This document shows, one piece after another, positions 9,101 through 18,123 of a DNA stretch of 60,766 nucleotides. The stretch lies in assembly GCA_900316295.1 (NCBI GenBank), contig ONCJ01000009.1, positions 1 to 60,766 of the forward strand, in the 5' to 3' direction. The notes beneath the pieces were generated by a model, which was not told the DNA's origin, searched no databases, and saw only the letters and a program-made list of their open reading frames with translations. Position numbers and translations under genes: made by a program. The first letter of the stretch is position 1. Each line of letters opens with the position of its first letter. The stretch is from an uncultured Prevotella sp. (GTDB lineage Bacteria; Bacteroidota; Bacteroidia; Bacteroidales; Bacteroidaceae).

Positions 9101-10951
9101 ATGGTGTCAACCGATATGACCATCAAGAACTTCGTATACGAACATTCGCCAATGGGCAATGTGGGAACACAGCTCGTGTACGTGCCGCAGGAGGACGGCT
9201 CGCACTACGTCGACGGCATCGTGCTGCAAGACGGACGCGAGGTGGGCACCCTGACAGGTACGTATAAGTCGGAAGGCGAGGGCAGTCTTGATGCCAATTT
9301 CCACCTGAATCGCTTCCCTCTGCATTATGCCAACGGCTTCGTACCCGACCAGATCATAGGTCTGAGAGGTACCGGCGAGGGCAACCTCACCGTGAAGGGA
9401 CCGCTCAACCGACTAGACATCAATGGCGAGATACTGCTCGACTCGTCATATATATACAGCGACCCATATGGTGTGTCCATGCGCTTCGGTAACGATCCCG
9501 TAAGAATACAGCACAGCAAGGTGCTGTTCGAGAACTTCGAGGTATACGCCAATAATGACAGTCCGTTAAATATTCAGGGCAACCTGGACTTCTCAAACAT
9601 GGACAAGATGATGCTTGACATCAGGATGAGAGCACGCAACTTCCTGCTCGTCGATGCCAAGGAGAATCCCCGTTCGGAGCTATATGGCAAGGCATACGTC
9701 AACTTCTTCGGCTCGATGCGTGGCCCGCTCTCAGCCCTCCGCATGCGTGGAAAGTTAGACTTGCTTGGCAATAGCGACATGACATACGTGCTGAAAGAGT
9801 CGGCGCTGACCACAGATAACGAGATGGACGACCTTGTCAAGTTTACTAACTTCTCGGATTCTACCGCAGTAGTTACCGTACAGCGTCCCGACATCAGCGG
9901 ATTTAACATGGACATGAGCATCGGTATAGACGAACAAGCGCATGTGATGTGTGCTCTCAATGCCGACCATTCCAACTATATAAACCTGATTGGCGGCGGC
10001 AATCTGCGTATGACATACGACCCCACCAACGACCTGCGCCTCACGGGACGCTATACCCTGAGCGAGGGCGAGATGAAATACTCCCTGCCCGTGATACCTC
10101 TGCGTACATTTAATATCCAGGAGGGTAGCTACCTCGAATTTACCGGCGAGGCTGTGAACCCGACACTCTTTATTACCGCCACCGAACGATTGCGCAGTAG
10201 CGTGTCAGACGGTACGAGCAGCGGCAGGATAGTAGACTTCAACTGTGGTGTGCGACTGACACAAACTCTTGCCAAACCGACCATAGAGTTTATCATAGAA
10301 GCTCCGGAAGACATGCAGGTACAGAACGAGCTGAACACCAAGAGCGTGGAGGAACGCGGCAAACTGGCCGTCACCATGCTCGCCTCAGGAGTGTACCTGG
10401 GTGAGGGCGGCGGCAATGCCAATGCCTCGATGAGTGGTGCGTTGGCATCGTTTATGCAGAGTGAGATCAATAACATCACGGGAAGTGCGCTGCGCTCGAT
10501 GGGGCTTGACATCAGCGCCAACATGGAAACATCAACTGACGCGAGCGGCGGACTGCATACCGACTATACCTTTAAGTTCTCGAAGCGACTGTGGAACAAT
10601 CGCCTCCGACTGATCATGGGTGGCAGAGTGTCGACAGGCAGTACGGCAGGTGGCGACAACGGTGCTTTCTTTGACAGCTTCTCAATGGAATACCGACTCA
10701 ACAAGAACGAGACACAATATCTGAAACTCTTCTACGAACGTGAGGCGTACGACTGGCTCGAGGGCGACCTCAGCGAGTTTGGCGCAGGTTTCATGTGGCG
10801 TAGAAAGCTCGACCACTTCAAGGATATCTTCAATTTCAAGACAAAGAAGCCGCAGATGATGCGACCAGTACAGCGTCGGGATACCCTTGTCAACTTCCAA
10901 AATCCTAATATCAACCATGAGAATGTGCCGGATAGTCTACATAAAGAATAA
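6155..10951 (+). CDS. TamB-like translocation/assembly module protein (DUF490)
   Basis: 1598 residues. It has one N-terminal membrane anchor (about 7-30), then a very long region of short beta-strand repeats rich in D/N/G as in TamB and other bridge-like AsmA-family proteins, and a C-terminal DUF490/TamB domain (about 1150-1560; LTGRYTLSEGEMKYSL, FNIQEGSYLEFTGEAVNPTL). TamB spans the periplasm as a hydrophobic groove and works with an Omp85 protein to insert outer-membrane proteins or move lipids. The next gene, overlapping by 29-35 bases, is such an Omp85 protein. The length is within the range seen for Bacteroidota TamB. Confidence 0.9.
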   Translation: MKRVIKWLAIILLTPILLFFILTLLLYLPPVQNWAVRQVASYASHETGMDITVDNVRLAFPLDLEVNGFKMIKPTVPPDTVADVERLVVDVSLLPLLDGQVEVNALELNEAKINTLDMIPAARIKGKVGRLYLQSHGIDLNAETVRVNTAQLERSQIDIALSDSVPEDTTESTADWKIDIDGLDISQTALVLHMPGDTMSVALSMDKAKARQAYLGLKAGEYRAGSLDWNGGRFNYDQNYVKPAAKGFDGSHIAMTDVNIGADSIVVRTPDISANIRQASFKEKSGLDVRSFDGRFSMDDKRLALHDAHIETSDSRVAANFQMDLNTFADKNPGKLFADVDAQIGKHDMLVFAPDLPREMMVKWPNRQLSVKGHTEGNMQYITFKNLHAQLPTAFDVTTTGWLANPTNPDKMRGEVRLKGRTDNLDFVTAMLPAETRKQISIPRGIGIDGNVKINGSQYNADLTATEGGGSVKVKGIVDTRTMAYNIKANANNLQLNHFLPGQGLGPFSGDIVAEGRGTDFLNPKTGAKVTLNVRQFQYGGYNLAGLGGDIRLNNGMLHANINSTNPMLGGKFSVDGRLAANNVDLYIKGHINNADLKALGVTDQRYVITTDADMRVKTNMKNSYAVDGTFGNFSLQEDKGKGLMVPVAEGNFDVDFNSDLNEYYAAKGYIDNLRIYEGGADSSYDVNNVRFDVLTKHNATHALVESEGLYLNADLDEGYKQLLRRADNITREVERQYKNRQLNQAAIKQQLPNGRIRLRSDSDNIMARLLRYGGYDVGVIDLDVTTSSADGLQGGGYVTSLMLLNDSITLDSVGIALNSNDDQLGYDLMVRNNKNNAYPFTGRMQGQLQEEGLSTAVTLWDGQDKVGLDVSLLAGITQDGYRLNITSPRSVLGYKEFSVNKDNYILIGKGRRLSAQMKLQADDGAGVHIYTDDSDEDVLQNITLSMHRFELEKLFSVIPYTPQVSGVLDGDYHVIQTKDELMVSTDMTIKNFVYEHSPMGNVGTQLVYVPQEDGSHYVDGIVLQDGREVGTLTGTYKSEGEGSLDANFHLNRFPLHYANGFVPDQIIGLRGTGEGNLTVKGPLNRLDINGEILLDSSYIYSDPYGVSMRFGNDPVRIQHSKVLFENFEVYANNDSPLNIQGNLDFSNMDKMMLDIRMRARNFLLVDAKENPRSELYGKAYVNFFGSMRGPLSALRMRGKLDLLGNSDMTYVLKESALTTDNEMDDLVKFTNFSDSTAVVTVQRPDISGFNMDMSIGIDEQAHVMCALNADHSNYINLIGGGNLRMTYDPTNDLRLTGRYTLSEGEMKYSLPVIPLRTFNIQEGSYLEFTGEAVNPTLFITATERLRSSVSDGTSSGRIVDFNCGVRLTQTLAKPTIEFIIEAPEDMQVQNELNTKSVEERGKLAVTMLASGVYLGEGGGNANASMSGALASFMQSEINNITGSALRSMGLDISANMETSTDASGGLHTDYTFKFSKRLWNNRLRLIMGGRVSTGSTAGGDNGAFFDSFSMEYRLNKNETQYLKLFYEREAYDWLEGDLSEFGAGFMWRRKLDHFKDIFNFKTKKPQMMRPVQRRDTLVNFQNPNINHENVPDSLHKE

Positions 10952-13313
10952 CATAATAGCTCTCATCGCAGCCGTCGTGGTAGTGACGATGGTGGTGGCG
11001 TGCTCATCAACCAGCGGTCTGCCAGAGGGTAGCCAGTTGTATGTGGGTCAGAAACCCGTAAAATACACTAACTATGAGCGCAACGACCATGCTACTGCCG
11101 TGCGTGAGGAGATGGATCTCGTGCTCGCTACGCCACCCAACGGTTCGCTCTTCGGAAGCAGCACGTACCGTTCGCCATTCCCTATCGGACTATGGATATG
11201 GAACGCAACGGCTAAAGACAGTACGAAGGTGGGCAACTGGTTCACCCGTTCCTTTGGCTCTAAGCCCGTATTGCTCAGCAATGTCAATCCCGAACTCCAC
11301 GCGATGGTGGGCGACGGCACACTCAACAAGCGCGGCTATTTCAACGGGCATGTCACACACGAGATTATCCAACAGAGAAATCCCAAGAAGGCAAAGGTGG
11401 CATATACCGTGGATATGGGTCATCTGTGGACCATCGACAGCATGCGCTATGTTAACTTCCCTGCCGCTACCGACAGCCTGATAGAACAGACTCTCGATGA
11501 GGCTTACATCAAGAAAGACGACCCCTTTGATGTGGCAAGCCTCGAGGAGGAGCGTCAGCGCATCACAAATCTGTTTCGCGACCACGGCTATTATTTCTAT
11601 GAAAAGAACAATGCCAGCTATCTTGCTGACACGGTGACGGTGCCTGGCAAGGTGCTCTTGCGCTTGCAGATGGCGGAGGAGCTAAGCGATAGCGCTACCC
11701 ATCCGTGGTATATCGGCAATATCACATTCAATCTGCGCAAGTCGTTCATGGAGAAACTTACCAATAGTCGTAAGCTACGCACGATGACACTTAACTATAA
11801 TGGCTCGAAGCCGGCTGTCAGATTGCGAGTGTTGCTTAATAACATGCTTATGAGGCATGGTCAGTTGTATAGTAGGCAGCGTCAGATAGAGTCGCAACGG
11901 AAACTGAATACCACAGGACTGTTCTCCATGACCAATTTCTCTTTCACCCCACGCGACAGCTCAGCACTATGCGACACGCTCGATCTGCAGATAGACTGTA
12001 CGCTTGATAAGCCATACGACTTCTATGTGGAGGCATACGGCAAGGGCAAGACCTCAGGCAAGTTTGGTCCAGAGGCTATTGTCGGTATCACCAGGCGCAA
12101 CGCTTTTCATGGTGCGGAACTCCTGGATGTCAACCTGCATGGGTCGTACGAATGGCAGACAGGTCATCGGGGCGAAGGAACATCTTCGGGAGTCAACTCA
12201 TACGAGTATGGCGCAGAGGCGTCACTCACGCTTCCGCGTATAGTCAATCCGTTTAAGGTACCAATGCGTAAAAAGTTGGAAAGGGCACGTGCCAAGGGTG
12301 TAGACCTGCGTAGCAGATACCGCTCGCGCAGACGCTTTTATGACACTCCGACTACGGTACTTAAAGCATCGGCAAGCGTCATCAACCGTGCTGAATACTT
12401 CAAGCGCCATGTAGTGTCGGGCGAACTCACCTACCATTGGCGCTATTCGGCACAGTCGGCATTTGAGTTTAGTCCGCTTATCCTCTCCTATGAGTATATG
12501 ACAAGCCGCACCGACTCCTTCTTGCGTATACAAGAGAAACATCCATATCTGAAGGCGTCGCTCGACGATCAGTTTGTACCAAAGATGTCGTTCTCATATT
12601 CATATCGCAGTCCAGAGGAGTATCGCAACCCCATCAGTTGGTGGAGCACCGTGAGCGAGGCTTCAAACCTACTCTCTGTGGGCTATGCCACCTTTGGTGA
12701 CAAATGGAGCAAGAAGAACAAGACCATGTTCAAGAACCCTTATGCCCAGTTCTTTAAGATAGAGACCAACTTCACAAAGCTGTGGCAACTCACCGAGCAC
12801 ACCTCACTTGCCACCCATGCAGGCATGGGAGTGGTATGGACATACGGCAACTCGTCGGTAGCTCCGTATACAGAGCAGTTCTATGCAGGTGGTGCTAATA
12901 CCATACGTGCCTTCAATGTGCGATCTATCGGTCCTGGAAAATATCGTCCTGCCGACCGCCGTTCGTCGTATGTAGAGCAGACTGGTGACATCAAGCTCAT
13001 CGCCAATGTGGAATACCGGCCACGCCTCTTTGGTAGTATGTATGGCGCGGTGTTCCTTGATGCTGGCAATGTGTGGTCGATGCACGATGATACTGAACGT
13101 GTTGGAGCCAAGTTTGAAGCAAAGAACTTCTTCAAGCAGATGGCTGTAGGAACGGGTATTGGTCTGCGCTATGACCTCACCTATTTCATCCTTCGTCTTG
13201 ACTGGGGTATTGGACTACACGTGCCATACGAAACAAGTAAGTCGGGCTTCTACAATATCGACAGCTTCAAGGATACGCAGACCTTCCATCTCGCTATTGG
13301 CTTGCCTTTCTAA
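10917..13313 (+). CDS. TamA-like Omp85-family outer-membrane protein (lipoprotein)
   Basis: About 798 residues. A hydrophobic N terminus ends in TMVVACSS, a lipobox, so the protein is probably lipid-anchored, as TamA-like TamL proteins of Bacteroidota are. The middle contains POTRA-like segments and the C-terminal half is a 16-strand Omp85 barrel with the loop-6 region GGANTIRAFNVRSIGPG and a terminal aromatic residue (GLPF). Start choice: the frame is open further upstream, but ATG 10917 or 10923 places the signal sequence correctly; both overlap the tamB-like gene. The two form a TAM-like envelope assembly pair. Confidence 0.88.
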   Translation: MRMCRIVYIKNNIIALIAAVVVVTMVVACSSTSGLPEGSQLYVGQKPVKYTNYERNDHATAVREEMDLVLATPPNGSLFGSSTYRSPFPIGLWIWNATAKDSTKVGNWFTRSFGSKPVLLSNVNPELHAMVGDGTLNKRGYFNGHVTHEIIQQRNPKKAKVAYTVDMGHLWTIDSMRYVNFPAATDSLIEQTLDEAYIKKDDPFDVASLEEERQRITNLFRDHGYYFYEKNNASYLADTVTVPGKVLLRLQMAEELSDSATHPWYIGNITFNLRKSFMEKLTNSRKLRTMTLNYNGSKPAVRLRVLLNNMLMRHGQLYSRQRQIESQRKLNTTGLFSMTNFSFTPRDSSALCDTLDLQIDCTLDKPYDFYVEAYGKGKTSGKFGPEAIVGITRRNAFHGAELLDVNLHGSYEWQTGHRGEGTSSGVNSYEYGAEASLTLPRIVNPFKVPMRKKLERARAKGVDLRSRYRSRRRFYDTPTTVLKASASVINRAEYFKRHVVSGELTYHWRYSAQSAFEFSPLILSYEYMTSRTDSFLRIQEKHPYLKASLDDQFVPKMSFSYSYRSPEEYRNPISWWSTVSEASNLLSVGYATFGDKWSKKNKTMFKNPYAQFFKIETNFTKLWQLTEHTSLATHAGMGVVWTYGNSSVAPYTEQFYAGGANTIRAFNVRSIGPGKYRPADRRSSYVEQTGDIKLIANVEYRPRLFGSMYGAVFLDAGNVWSMHDDTERVGAKFEAKNFFKQMAVGTGIGLRYDLTYFILRLDWGIGLHVPYETSKSGFYNIDSFKDTQTFHLAIGLPF

Positions 13314-13350
13314 AAAGGAATAGACGTCGGGCTAACGAAAGATAAAATAC

Positions 13351-14478
13351 ATGATATTACAGAAAATTTCGATAGTAAACTATAAGAATATAAGGGAGGC
13401 ATCGCTTGAGTTGTCACCCAAAATCAATTGCTTGATAGGACATAATGGTGCGGGGAAGACCAATCTCCTCGATGCGATATATTTCCTGTCGTTCTGCCGT
13501 AGTGCGTTCTATCATCAGGACTCGCTCGCAATAACTCACGGACAAGAGTTCTTTGTACTTGAAGGAGAGTATTCTGATGATACGGACAATGCCAATGTCG
13601 ATGTTGAGAAAATATATTGCGGACTGAAGCGCGGTACGAAGAAGCGGTTTAAGCGAAATGGAAAGGAATATAAGAGACTGTCGCAACATATAGGACTGAT
13701 ACCTGTGATAATGGTGTCGCCATCCGACTCTATATTGGTTGAGGGTAGCAGTGAGGAACGACGTCGACTGATGGATATGGTTATAGCCCAGTATAATCCC
13801 TTGTATATCGACGACCTTGCCAACTATAACAAAGCGTTGCAACAACGTAATGCCTTACTGAAGCAAGAACAAGAGCCCGACGACTCGCTTATGGAAATCC
13901 TGGAGATGCAGATGGCAGAGACGGGTGAGCGTATATACACGCAACGCCAACAGTATGTGGAACAGATGTCACCAGTGCTAAGCGAGATTTACAGAAAGAT
14001 CTCTGGTGACAAAGAGACGGTGGAGCTTAATTATGTTTCCCATTGCCAGCGTGGTCCGCTTTTCGATGTGATAAGTCGCGACCGCTACAAGGATCGTGCC
14101 GTGGGATATTCCTTACATGGCATTCATCGCGATGACTTGGAGATGCACATCAACGGCTATCCCATCCGTCGTGAGGCTAGTCAGGGACAAACAAAGTCAT
14201 TTGTTATAGCGTTGAAGATAGCCCAGTTTGACTTCCTTCGCCGCACTCATAGTAACACCACACCCTTGCTCTTGCTTGACGATGTGTTTGATAAGCTCGA
14301 CGCCAGTAGGGTAGAGCGGATTATCGACATGGTAGCGGGCGAGGGCTATGGGCAGATATTTATTACAGATACCAACCGTGACCATCTCGACAAGATATTG
14401 CAACGTAGTGAGGGGGACTATAAGATATTTGATGTCGAAGACGGTACGATAGCCTTGCGGGAGGAACATCATGTTTAG
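13351..14478 (+). CDS. recF: DNA replication and repair protein RecF
   Basis: 375 residues, the usual RecF length. An SMC-like ATPase: Walker A GHNGAGKTN (30-38), the ABC-type signature REASQGQTKSFVIALK, and Walker B LLLLDDVFDKLD followed by the D-loop. RecF helps load RecA at single-strand gaps with RecO and RecR. It overlaps the next gene by 8 bases (ATGTTTAG), an arrangement that suggests coupled translation, and recF next to a DUF721 gene recurs in many bacteria. Confidence 0.96.
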   Translation: MILQKISIVNYKNIREASLELSPKINCLIGHNGAGKTNLLDAIYFLSFCRSAFYHQDSLAITHGQEFFVLEGEYSDDTDNANVDVEKIYCGLKRGTKKRFKRNGKEYKRLSQHIGLIPVIMVSPSDSILVEGSSEERRRLMDMVIAQYNPLYIDDLANYNKALQQRNALLKQEQEPDDSLMEILEMQMAETGERIYTQRQQYVEQMSPVLSEIYRKISGDKETVELNYVSHCQRGPLFDVISRDRYKDRAVGYSLHGIHRDDLEMHINGYPIRREASQGQTKSFVIALKIAQFDFLRRTHSNTTPLLLLDDVFDKLDASRVERIIDMVAGEGYGQIFITDTNRDHLDKILQRSEGDYKIFDVEDGTIALREEHHV

Positions 14479-14761
14479 GAAGAGTGTGATCCGACTTAGT
14501 GAGATTCTTCCCAAACTGTTGCGTGAGGAGGGACTTGAGACACCGTTATTGCAGAAACGGCTCATTGACTCATGGGGAACAGTGGTAGGAGAGACTGTAG
14601 CAAGCTATACCACGGAGAAATTTATACGCAATCAGACTCTCTTTGTTAAGATTCAAAGTCCAGCACTTCGTGCAGACCTCTCTATGATAAGGCAGAAGTT
14701 GGTGAAGAAACTTAATGACAAGGTCGGCACGATGGTGATAGCCGATATACGTTTTTATTAG
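14471..14761 (+). CDS. DUF721/DciA-like protein
   Basis: 96 residues. The pattern SWGTVVGETVASYTTEKFIRNQTLFVKIQSPALRADLSMIRQKLVKKLN is the DUF721 core, related to the DciA helicase-operator domain that helps load DnaB at replication forks in bacteria lacking DnaC. This version is the short form made of little more than the core. It overlaps recF by 8 bases, which supports a role in replication or repair. Whether it acts as the DciA of this organism is not shown. Confidence 0.85.
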   Translation: MFRKSVIRLSEILPKLLREEGLETPLLQKRLIDSWGTVVGETVASYTTEKFIRNQTLFVKIQSPALRADLSMIRQKLVKKLNDKVGTMVIADIRFY

Positions 14762-14836
14762 TTCTTGCCTTTCATCTTTGACCTTCGGTCGACCTCTGTC
14801 ATGACTCGGCAGAGCTCATGCAAGCATACTCTGCTC

Positions 14837-16207
14837 TCACTGCTCCATCGGTTCTTCTTCCTCCATATCCTTATCCAGCTGTCCTTCCCATAGGTACTTG
14901 CGTGTCTCTTTGACAATTACTCCGCTGAGGAATATGACAGACAGAAGGTTAGGTATTGCCATCATTGCATTCATGCAGTCAGCAATATCCCATACTAAGG
15001 CGAGATTGGCTATGCTGCCTACGAACACGGCAGCAATATATAGTATGCGATATGCCAACACCACCTTGCGTGAAAGATATTCCGCAGCCTTCTCACCATA
15101 GTAGCTCCATCCTAAGATAGTGCTGAATGTAAAGGTTAGCAGCCCGAATGTCAGCAACGGACTGCCAACGTATGGAATCTTGGAGAATGCAGCCTGAGTC
15201 AGTGCTGCCCCGTCCTTATAGTCTATGTCAGGGTAAGCAATGATACTACTCACAATAACAATACCTGTGAGTGCACAGATGATCACTGTGTCCCAGAATG
15301 TACCGCTTGACGACACCAGTGCTTGTCTTACCGGATTGCGTGTCTGAGCAGCAGCGGCAACGATAGGTGCCGAGCCAAGTCCAGATTCGTTAGAGAAGAG
15401 TCCGCGTGAGATTCCATAACGGACAGACATGATGATGGTGCCACCCACAAAGCCACCACCTGCGGCCGCTGGATTAAAGGCGCTCTCGACTATCATTTTG
15501 ATGGCTGGCCATACGTATGGCGCATTGACAAACAAGATGTAGCAGCAGCCAAATATGTAGAATAATGCCATAAACGGCACAAGCATGGAGCATACCTTAG
15601 CTATACTCTTTACGCCTCCAAGTATCACAGCTCCTGTAAGGCAACATATCACAGCTCCTGTGAGGTATGGTGATACGGCGTATGTGTCCCTTGCTATGGT
15701 TGCGATAGCGTTAGCCTGTACGGTATTGCCGATGCCAAATGATGTGACGGCGGTGAACACTGCAAACAGTATTGCCATGGTCTTCCATCCCAGACCTTTC
15801 TCTAATGCGTACATAGGTCCGCCCAGCATCTTGCCTTTTACTGTCTTTACTCTGTATTTTATAGCCAGCAGACCTTCTGCGTATTTTGTCGATATGCCTA
15901 AGATACCAGTAACCCAACACCAAAACACAGCACCAGGGCCGCCCAGTGTGATAGCTGTTGCCACGCCAATGATATTGCCAGTTCCGATGGTGGCGGCAAG
16001 AGCGGTGGCAAGAGCAGCAAACTGCGACACGTCACCAGTGGAATTTTTGTCACGCTTGAGCGACAGGCGTATAGCTGTAAAAATCTTTCTTTGTGGAAAG
16101 CGTAGTATCAGTGTCAGGTAGAGATGGGTGCCCAGCAGCATTATCAGCATTGGCCATCCCCATAGAAATGAACTGACGCTACTTATTATGTTTGATATCT
16201 CTTGCAT
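14837..16207 (-). CDS. Alanine/glycine:cation symporter (AGCS family)
   Basis: 456 residues with about ten membrane segments. Signature stretches of the AGCS family are clear: GTGNIIGVATAITLGGPGAVFWCWV near residue 80 and GISRGLFSNESGLGSAPI in the middle. It imports small neutral amino acids (alanine or glycine) with Na+ or H+ across the inner membrane. Its start overlaps the end of the upstream DUF4230 gene by 29 bases, so it is the last gene of a three-gene minus-strand operon. It converges on the DUF721 gene with a 75-base gap that holds small GC-rich hairpins but no clear terminator. Confidence 0.93.
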   Translation of the reverse strand: MQEISNIISSVSSFLWGWPMLIMLLGTHLYLTLILRFPQRKIFTAIRLSLKRDKNSTGDVSQFAALATALAATIGTGNIIGVATAITLGGPGAVFWCWVTGILGISTKYAEGLLAIKYRVKTVKGKMLGGPMYALEKGLGWKTMAILFAVFTAVTSFGIGNTVQANAIATIARDTYAVSPYLTGAVICCLTGAVILGGVKSIAKVCSMLVPFMALFYIFGCCYILFVNAPYVWPAIKMIVESAFNPAAAGGGFVGGTIIMSVRYGISRGLFSNESGLGSAPIVAAAAQTRNPVRQALVSSSGTFWDTVIICALTGIVIVSSIIAYPDIDYKDGAALTQAAFSKIPYVGSPLLTFGLLTFTFSTILGWSYYGEKAAEYLSRKVVLAYRILYIAAVFVGSIANLALVWDIADCMNAMMAIPNLLSVIFLSGVIVKETRKYLWEGQLDKDMEEEEPMEQ

Positions 16208-16781
16208 TATAAGTTTCTATTTTTATATTTGTAAATCCCATAGTTCTTAGTAATTGTTCAAAATACGCCTTCGCATTCTCTTCGGCAATGGCGATGTTGG
16301 TTGCCGACATGCCACGTGCTACCATCTTGGCATGAGCTCTGTTGTAGAGTGCCTCCATGTCCTTGTCATTCCAAGAACCACTCTCGAAGAATGATCTTGT
16401 GCGCGCCTCATCGATGAATTGACGGTCAAGTAGCTGTATCGGTGGGAGCTTTACTATTATCGAGTCGTCTTTAGTAGTTATCCACTCTGGTTCAGCCGAC
16501 TGGATGTTGATGCCAAGACGCATGGTACCGTAGTATATCCTCACTAATTCCTTGTCACGTATGAATCCACGCTCCACTGTGTCTACCAGTTCCTCGTCGT
16601 TAATCGCCAGAAACTCCCATTGCCCGATTTCTTCTATCGATCTTATTTGTTCTGGTGTTATGTCAATTTTTTCGTTGCTTGCCACCTCTATATGGTTGTC
16701 TTTGTTGCAAAACCACAACAGACCTACCACCACTGCGATGACTATCAGCAATACTGTAATGCGTGTTATGAGTTCTTTCAT
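16179..16781 (-). CDS. DUF4230 protein, membrane anchored
   Basis: 200 residues with one N-terminal membrane segment (about 7-24) and a DUF4230 domain (IEEIGQWEFLAINDEELVDT, LGINI, IIVKLPPIQLLDRQ, and a C-terminal helix-strand AKAYFEQLLRTMGFTNIKIE). The domain has no known activity; proteins of this type sit on the outer face of the membrane. It overlaps its paralogue upstream by 4 bases (ATGA) and the symporter downstream by 29 bases. The pairing of two DUF4230 proteins with a transporter suggests they act together, but nothing in the sequence shows how. Confidence 0.8.
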   Translation of the reverse strand: MKELITRITVLLIVIAVVVGLLWFCNKDNHIEVASNEKIDITPEQIRSIEEIGQWEFLAINDEELVDTVERGFIRDKELVRIYYGTMRLGINIQSAEPEWITTKDDSIIVKLPPIQLLDRQFIDEARTRSFFESGSWNDKDMEALYNRAHAKMVARGMSATNIAIAEENAKAYFEQLLRTMGFTNIKIETYNARDIKHNK

Positions 16782-17446
16782 CTTGACTTCTCCGTTTCTG
16801 GCATTGTTATCAGTTTGCTAATCTCGTTGGTAGAAAATTCTTTGCGGAATGTGATGGTGATGTTTTTCTCATCGAATCCCATACTCGATATCAGTGGGAT
16901 CAACGTATTTGCAGCGCTGCGTCGGGCTGTCTCCATTATTCCCATCTTCGGTATCGACTTTATAATTGCCTGACGTCCCTGCTGTTCATAGCTTGTCAGC
17001 TCCTTGTCAGTAAAACTGCTACGAGTCAGTGCGACGTATTTCTTTATCTCGTCGTGGTTGATTTTTGTGCTTGTCAGTTCAATTCGTGGGTCAGGGAGCG
17101 TCACGGTAATCTTGTCACCCTTTCGCTTGATATTCTTATTGGTTATCGCTCCCATGTCTACATACGACTTGACGACTGCATCCATAGGTATAGCTATACG
17201 TCGCTCGCCCATAGGCAGGTCTATTTCAAACTCCTGCTGCATGATGGTGCCTTGAAGTCGTAATTGGTCATCGTGTGTTATGATTTTGTGTATGTGATAT
17301 TCTGCGGTATAAAGGCGCGATACGCTTTGTACCTGCGTCACCAGCATGGGTATAGTGTCAATAGGTGTCGGCGTGCTGACTTCCTCAGATTTATTGCCAC
17401 ATGCCACCAATGATAATATTGCCAATATATAAATAATGTGTCTCAT
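16778..17446 (-). CDS. DUF4230 lipoprotein, paralogue of the next gene
   Basis: 222 residues. The N terminus MRHIIYILAILSLVACG is a lipoprotein signal with Cys16. The rest is a DUF4230 domain (VSRLYTAEYHIHKIITHDD, KGDKITVTLPDPRIELTSTK, and NTLIPLISSMGFDEKNITITF), which lines up with the C-terminal pattern of the neighbouring DUF4230 protein, so the two look like a tandem duplication in which one copy became a lipoprotein and the other kept a membrane anchor. First gene of the three-gene operon; its promoter lies within about 15 bases of the start. Confidence 0.8.
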   Translation of the reverse strand: MRHIIYILAILSLVACGNKSEEVSTPTPIDTIPMLVTQVQSVSRLYTAEYHIHKIITHDDQLRLQGTIMQQEFEIDLPMGERRIAIPMDAVVKSYVDMGAITNKNIKRKGDKITVTLPDPRIELTSTKINHDEIKKYVALTRSSFTDKELTSYEQQGRQAIIKSIPKMGIMETARRSAANTLIPLISSMGFDEKNITITFRKEFSTNEISKLITMPETEKSR

Positions 17447-17453
17447 TCGGCTA

Positions 17454-17461
17454 CAAAATTA
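17454..17461 (-). promoter_or_regulatory. Promoter -7 element of the DUF4230 operon
   Basis: On the minus strand TAATTTTG (17461-17454) ends 8 bases before the ATG at 17446, giving a leader of at most a few bases. Confidence 0.5.
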
Positions 17462-17494
17462 CAAAAAAAATATGGTTATCTCCACTTTTTTGTC

Positions 17495-17502
17495 TAATTT
17501 TG
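17495..17502 (+). promoter_or_regulatory. Promoter -7 element of the lipoprotein gene at 17530
   Basis: TAATTTTG lies 27 bases before the ATG at 17530 and is divergent from the DUF4230 promoter 33 bases away. Confidence 0.5.
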
Positions 17503-17529
17503 CAGAATAATATAACACAAAATGATACT

Positions 17530-18123
17530 ATGAATAGGTTTTCACTACTAATATTGACAGGTGCGTCACTATCAATACTTGCATCGTGTAAGGAGAAAAA
17601 ACAAAGTGACATTATTATTACCAGCAAACCCGTAGAGGTAGAGGCGCCTAAAGGTACGCAGGAGATGTCTCCATCAGATTGGAGTAATACAGTGGAGTGG
17701 CTTGACCAGAATTATACAATTTCCATCCGTAGATATGTGGATAAGGAACTTCCTGAGGTTAAGGATGAGCAAGGACGTAAGTATTACGACAACAAGATAG
17801 ACCTGAAGATAACCCGTCAAGATGGTAGCTCGTTTATGTCGAAGACCTTTACTAAGGACTCTTTTCGTGAATATATCGACAATGCTTATGGCAGGAAAGG
17901 AGCCTTGTTAGGGCTGGCATTCGATCATGCTGATGACTCTAATCTTTACTTTGGTGCCAGTGTCGGTTCGCCCGATGTGATGAGTGACGAATATGTTCCT
18001 TTGTCTGTGACGGTATCGAAGTCGGGCAATATAAAAATAAAAGCCAGTACCCAATTGGATACTGGTGGAGGTTCTGGCGATGCTAATCGTGAAGACTCGG
18101 ATGATGAAGAAGATGGCGTTTAG
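17530..18123 (+). CDS. Lipoprotein of unknown function (possibly DUF4738)
   Basis: 197 residues. A lipoprotein signal ends in SILASC. The body reads as a small beta-sandwich ([52 protein letters not shown]), and the tail is strongly acidic ([14 protein letters not shown]). It resembles the Bacteroidales DUF4738 group, from memory only. I start at ATG 17530 because the upstream TTG at 17500 lies inside the promoter element. Its stop codon overlaps the stop of ribH on the other strand, so the two converge without a terminator. Confidence 0.65.
   Translation: MNRFSLLILTGASLSILASCKEKKQSDIIITSKPVEVEAPKGTQEMSPSDWSNTVEWLDQNYTISIRRYVDKELPEVKDEQGRKYYDNKIDLKITRQDGSSFMSKTFTKDSFREYIDNAYGRKGALLGLAFDHADDSNLYFGASVGSPDVMSDEYVPLSVTVSKSGNIKIKASTQLDTGGGSGDANREDSDDEEDGV

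Noticed and set aside
14762-14836. Terminator between DUF721 and the symporter gene
   Set aside because: Only short GC hairpins (for example GACCTTCGGTC at 14780) without a U-run on either strand.
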